From Cardinalis cardinalis (taxonomy: Eukaryota > Chordata > Aves > Passeriformes > Cardinalidae): 64,000 nucleotides of DNA. Positions 62,155-64,000 of the stretch are shown piece by piece. Position numbers and translations under genes: made by a program. Location of the stretch: contig JACDOX010000027.1 in NCBI GenBank assembly GCA_014549065.1, forward strand, positions 3,888,485 through 3,952,484, given 5' to 3'. How positions within the stretch are numbered: position 1 is the first letter of the stretch; every line of letters starts with the position of its first letter. The notes under the pieces are model-generated. The model did no database searches and had not been told where the DNA came from. It worked only from the letters and a program-made list of their open reading frames with translations.

Positions 62155-64000
62155 GTCTTTATTCTCAATGAAAAAGAGAAGAGCTGGATACACAAGCAGG
62201 GACTGAAGCACAGAAAAGTGGGGGGGNAAATTAATTGCAGATTGTTCTTGAGCACTTTGTAAATCCTATGTTGCATGTTAAGTGGTACTTCGGTGAAATA
62301 AAAGCTTTGTGCTGCTCCTCAGCACAAGGAAAGTTCGCCTGTTTCTCTGTCATCTGCACAAACNTCTTAAAGTGTCTTGGGAGCGTTCAGAAACATCTTC
62401 TGGATGAAAGGAAAAATAGTTGTTTCATGGTATTAGGAAAATAATCTCCATTTGTACAGTGTCTCTTTTGTGCATAAGTCAAAATGACCCTGTGCTGTGA
62501 CAAACCTGGAACAGACAATTAAAGATGTCTGATGGTACTGCTGGACTTAATTCCCCTCCAGATTTTGCAAATGTGCAAAGCTGGCCCCTCCTCTATTCAG
62601 TTTGAGGAATGTGGACTGCTGAGCTACCTCTCCCACTTCTTTCTCACCTTGTCTGACTTTCCATCAAGAAAAACTTTCCTTATTCTACTAGAGATATTCT
62701 GTGTAACAGCCTCCAAATATTCACCTCATTTATGTCCTTCAGCAAGTGCTTAGCAAGCTGTACTTAAACCCTTTCAATGGCATGTAATATTAAGCCTGTA
62801 TTTTTTCAAACTTTCAGCGTGCAGGTTTTCCCTTTTTACTTCTTCCTAATTTACCTCTGAGCATGATCAAAATAGGCTCCAAAACAGCTGACCCGTTTGG
62901 CTTCAGAATTTTCTGTGTATCGTGAGACCCTTTAGACCATGCAAAGAGAGGGTTTGTCACCAATCTACCTTGCAAGTTTCTCAGTGCTCTGGAAATAATT
63001 TTTGCAGCATGGCTTCTTTGCTCAGACAGAAGAAAATGTGGATGTTCTTCTGAACTCGAATTCACATTCAATGTGANAGATACACTTTGGGCTGGCATGA
63101 TGCCATTTTAACATGTGTGATGCAAGTACTCTGCTGCTTAGGCAGACCACTGTGAAGAGGCTGATTCCTAGCCAGGGACACAAGAAAGCTGGTCTCAAAG
63201 GCTGTGTGCCTATACTTAGTGATGAATAGGAAATGAGATTCTCTAATCCATTCATCTCTGATTTGGGTTACTTTCCATATTTCTAGTCACCTCGGGCATG
63301 TTTGAAGAGAGCTCATTATACTGAAATGTCCCACTTGCACTGACAAGTGCCTGGGTATGCTCCTTAACAAATCTTCTCAGCCCATCTGAATTTCTGCAAG
63401 CTGATCAACTGGTCTGAAGGTCATGTACATCAGTCTGTGTCACAGCTTGTAGAGGGACAGCAGCAGTAACTGTCAAATATTGAGATTATAGAAGTTTGTG
63501 GAGCATTAGAGGANTTTTTCTTCCCAAAGAGAGAAGGGAAAAAGCCTCCTAATCTCCTGCTTCTAATGCAGGCTGGTGCTGGTACTCACTATTGAAATGA
63601 GTTAGAGACCCTCAGCAAATCCCTCATGCAAATAAGTGAAATAAATCTTCCTCCTGGCCCCGTAGCCTGCCCAAAGACACACTTGCAAGAAGTGACCTAC
63701 AGAGCTGCTGGAAGAAAAGGACTAAATATTTCTACCAGGAAAGTCTCTTCAGTTAGTTAACACCTCTGGTTAGTATAAAACCGTGAGCCCTTGGTTATTT
63801 TTCTCTTGAAGATTCATGAGGAGATCTTCCATATATGATAAATGTCATTCTTCTTACTAAAAGATATTGTAAATATTAAATATATTTGCACAGTAAAAGA
63901 AATAATGGCAAGCTACCAGTACATATCATCTATCAATCTTGATTGCTCACATATCTGAAGTGCTTCCTTTTTCTTATCCTGCCTTTGGTGCTAACACGTC
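62155..64000. other. Non-coding DNA, no gene seen
   Basis: Sequence after the gap contains no exon or named repeat that I can support. A single octamer ATGCAAAT lies at 63626-63633. Confidence 0.5.

Noticed and set aside
61755..62276. Long frames spanning the N run on both strands
   Set aside because: They are open only because the 165-base gap contains no readable stop codons.

Overview
The window looks like bird nuclear DNA, most likely passerine or a close relative, lying in an intergenic or intronic stretch. The avian call rests on its transposable elements. Several CR1 LINE 3' fragments carry the bird-type end (a 'GATGATCT..AGGTC..TTCCAACC' block followed by degenerate 'ATTCTGTG/ATTCTATG' repeats). 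There is also a long terminal repeat of the common avian ERVL-like type. The sequence is a draft: isolated single Ns occur throughout, and there is one 165-base gap at 61990-62154.

I found no protein-coding exon, tRNA, rRNA or small RNA gene that I can support. Open frames are short, broken by ambiguous bases, or explained by purine/pyrimidine asymmetry or by transposons. None shows a recognisable host domain.

Layout: 1-11.8 kb is unique sequence with low-complexity T-rich stretches, a two-copy dispersed repeat (5.13 and 8.64 kb) and a G-run cluster near 6.0 kb. A CR1 3' end lies at 11.85 kb. From 12 to 28 kb the sequence is mostly unique, with a tandem octamer pair at 16.3 kb, a T24 tract at 26.17 kb and an AT-rich regulatory-looking segment with a short-loop G-quadruplex motif at 27.8 kb. 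An eroded CR1 coding piece lies at 28.3 kb and an ancient L2-like reverse-transcriptase remnant (minus strand) at 32.9-33.4 kb. From 36.7 to 44.8 kb there is a homeodomain-site cluster, a small CR1 end, a probable ERV1-like LTR with leader and gag start (37.5-38.1 kb), ERV internal sequence joined to an ERVL-type LTR (41.4-42.5 kb) and a CR1 on the minus strand (44.2-44.8 kb). From 49.2 to 51.2 kb a younger CR1 lies next to a much older CR1/L3-like element. A MIR-like core SINE lies at 52.2 kb, an exact 27-bp tandem duplication at 54.3 kb and a compound trinucleotide microsatellite at 57.3 kb.

The window shows a layered record of old (L2, MIR, CR1/L3) and younger (CR1, ERV) insertions, plus a few motif clusters that could be regulatory. 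I did not find a new gene system. The regulatory candidates are inferences from motifs alone.
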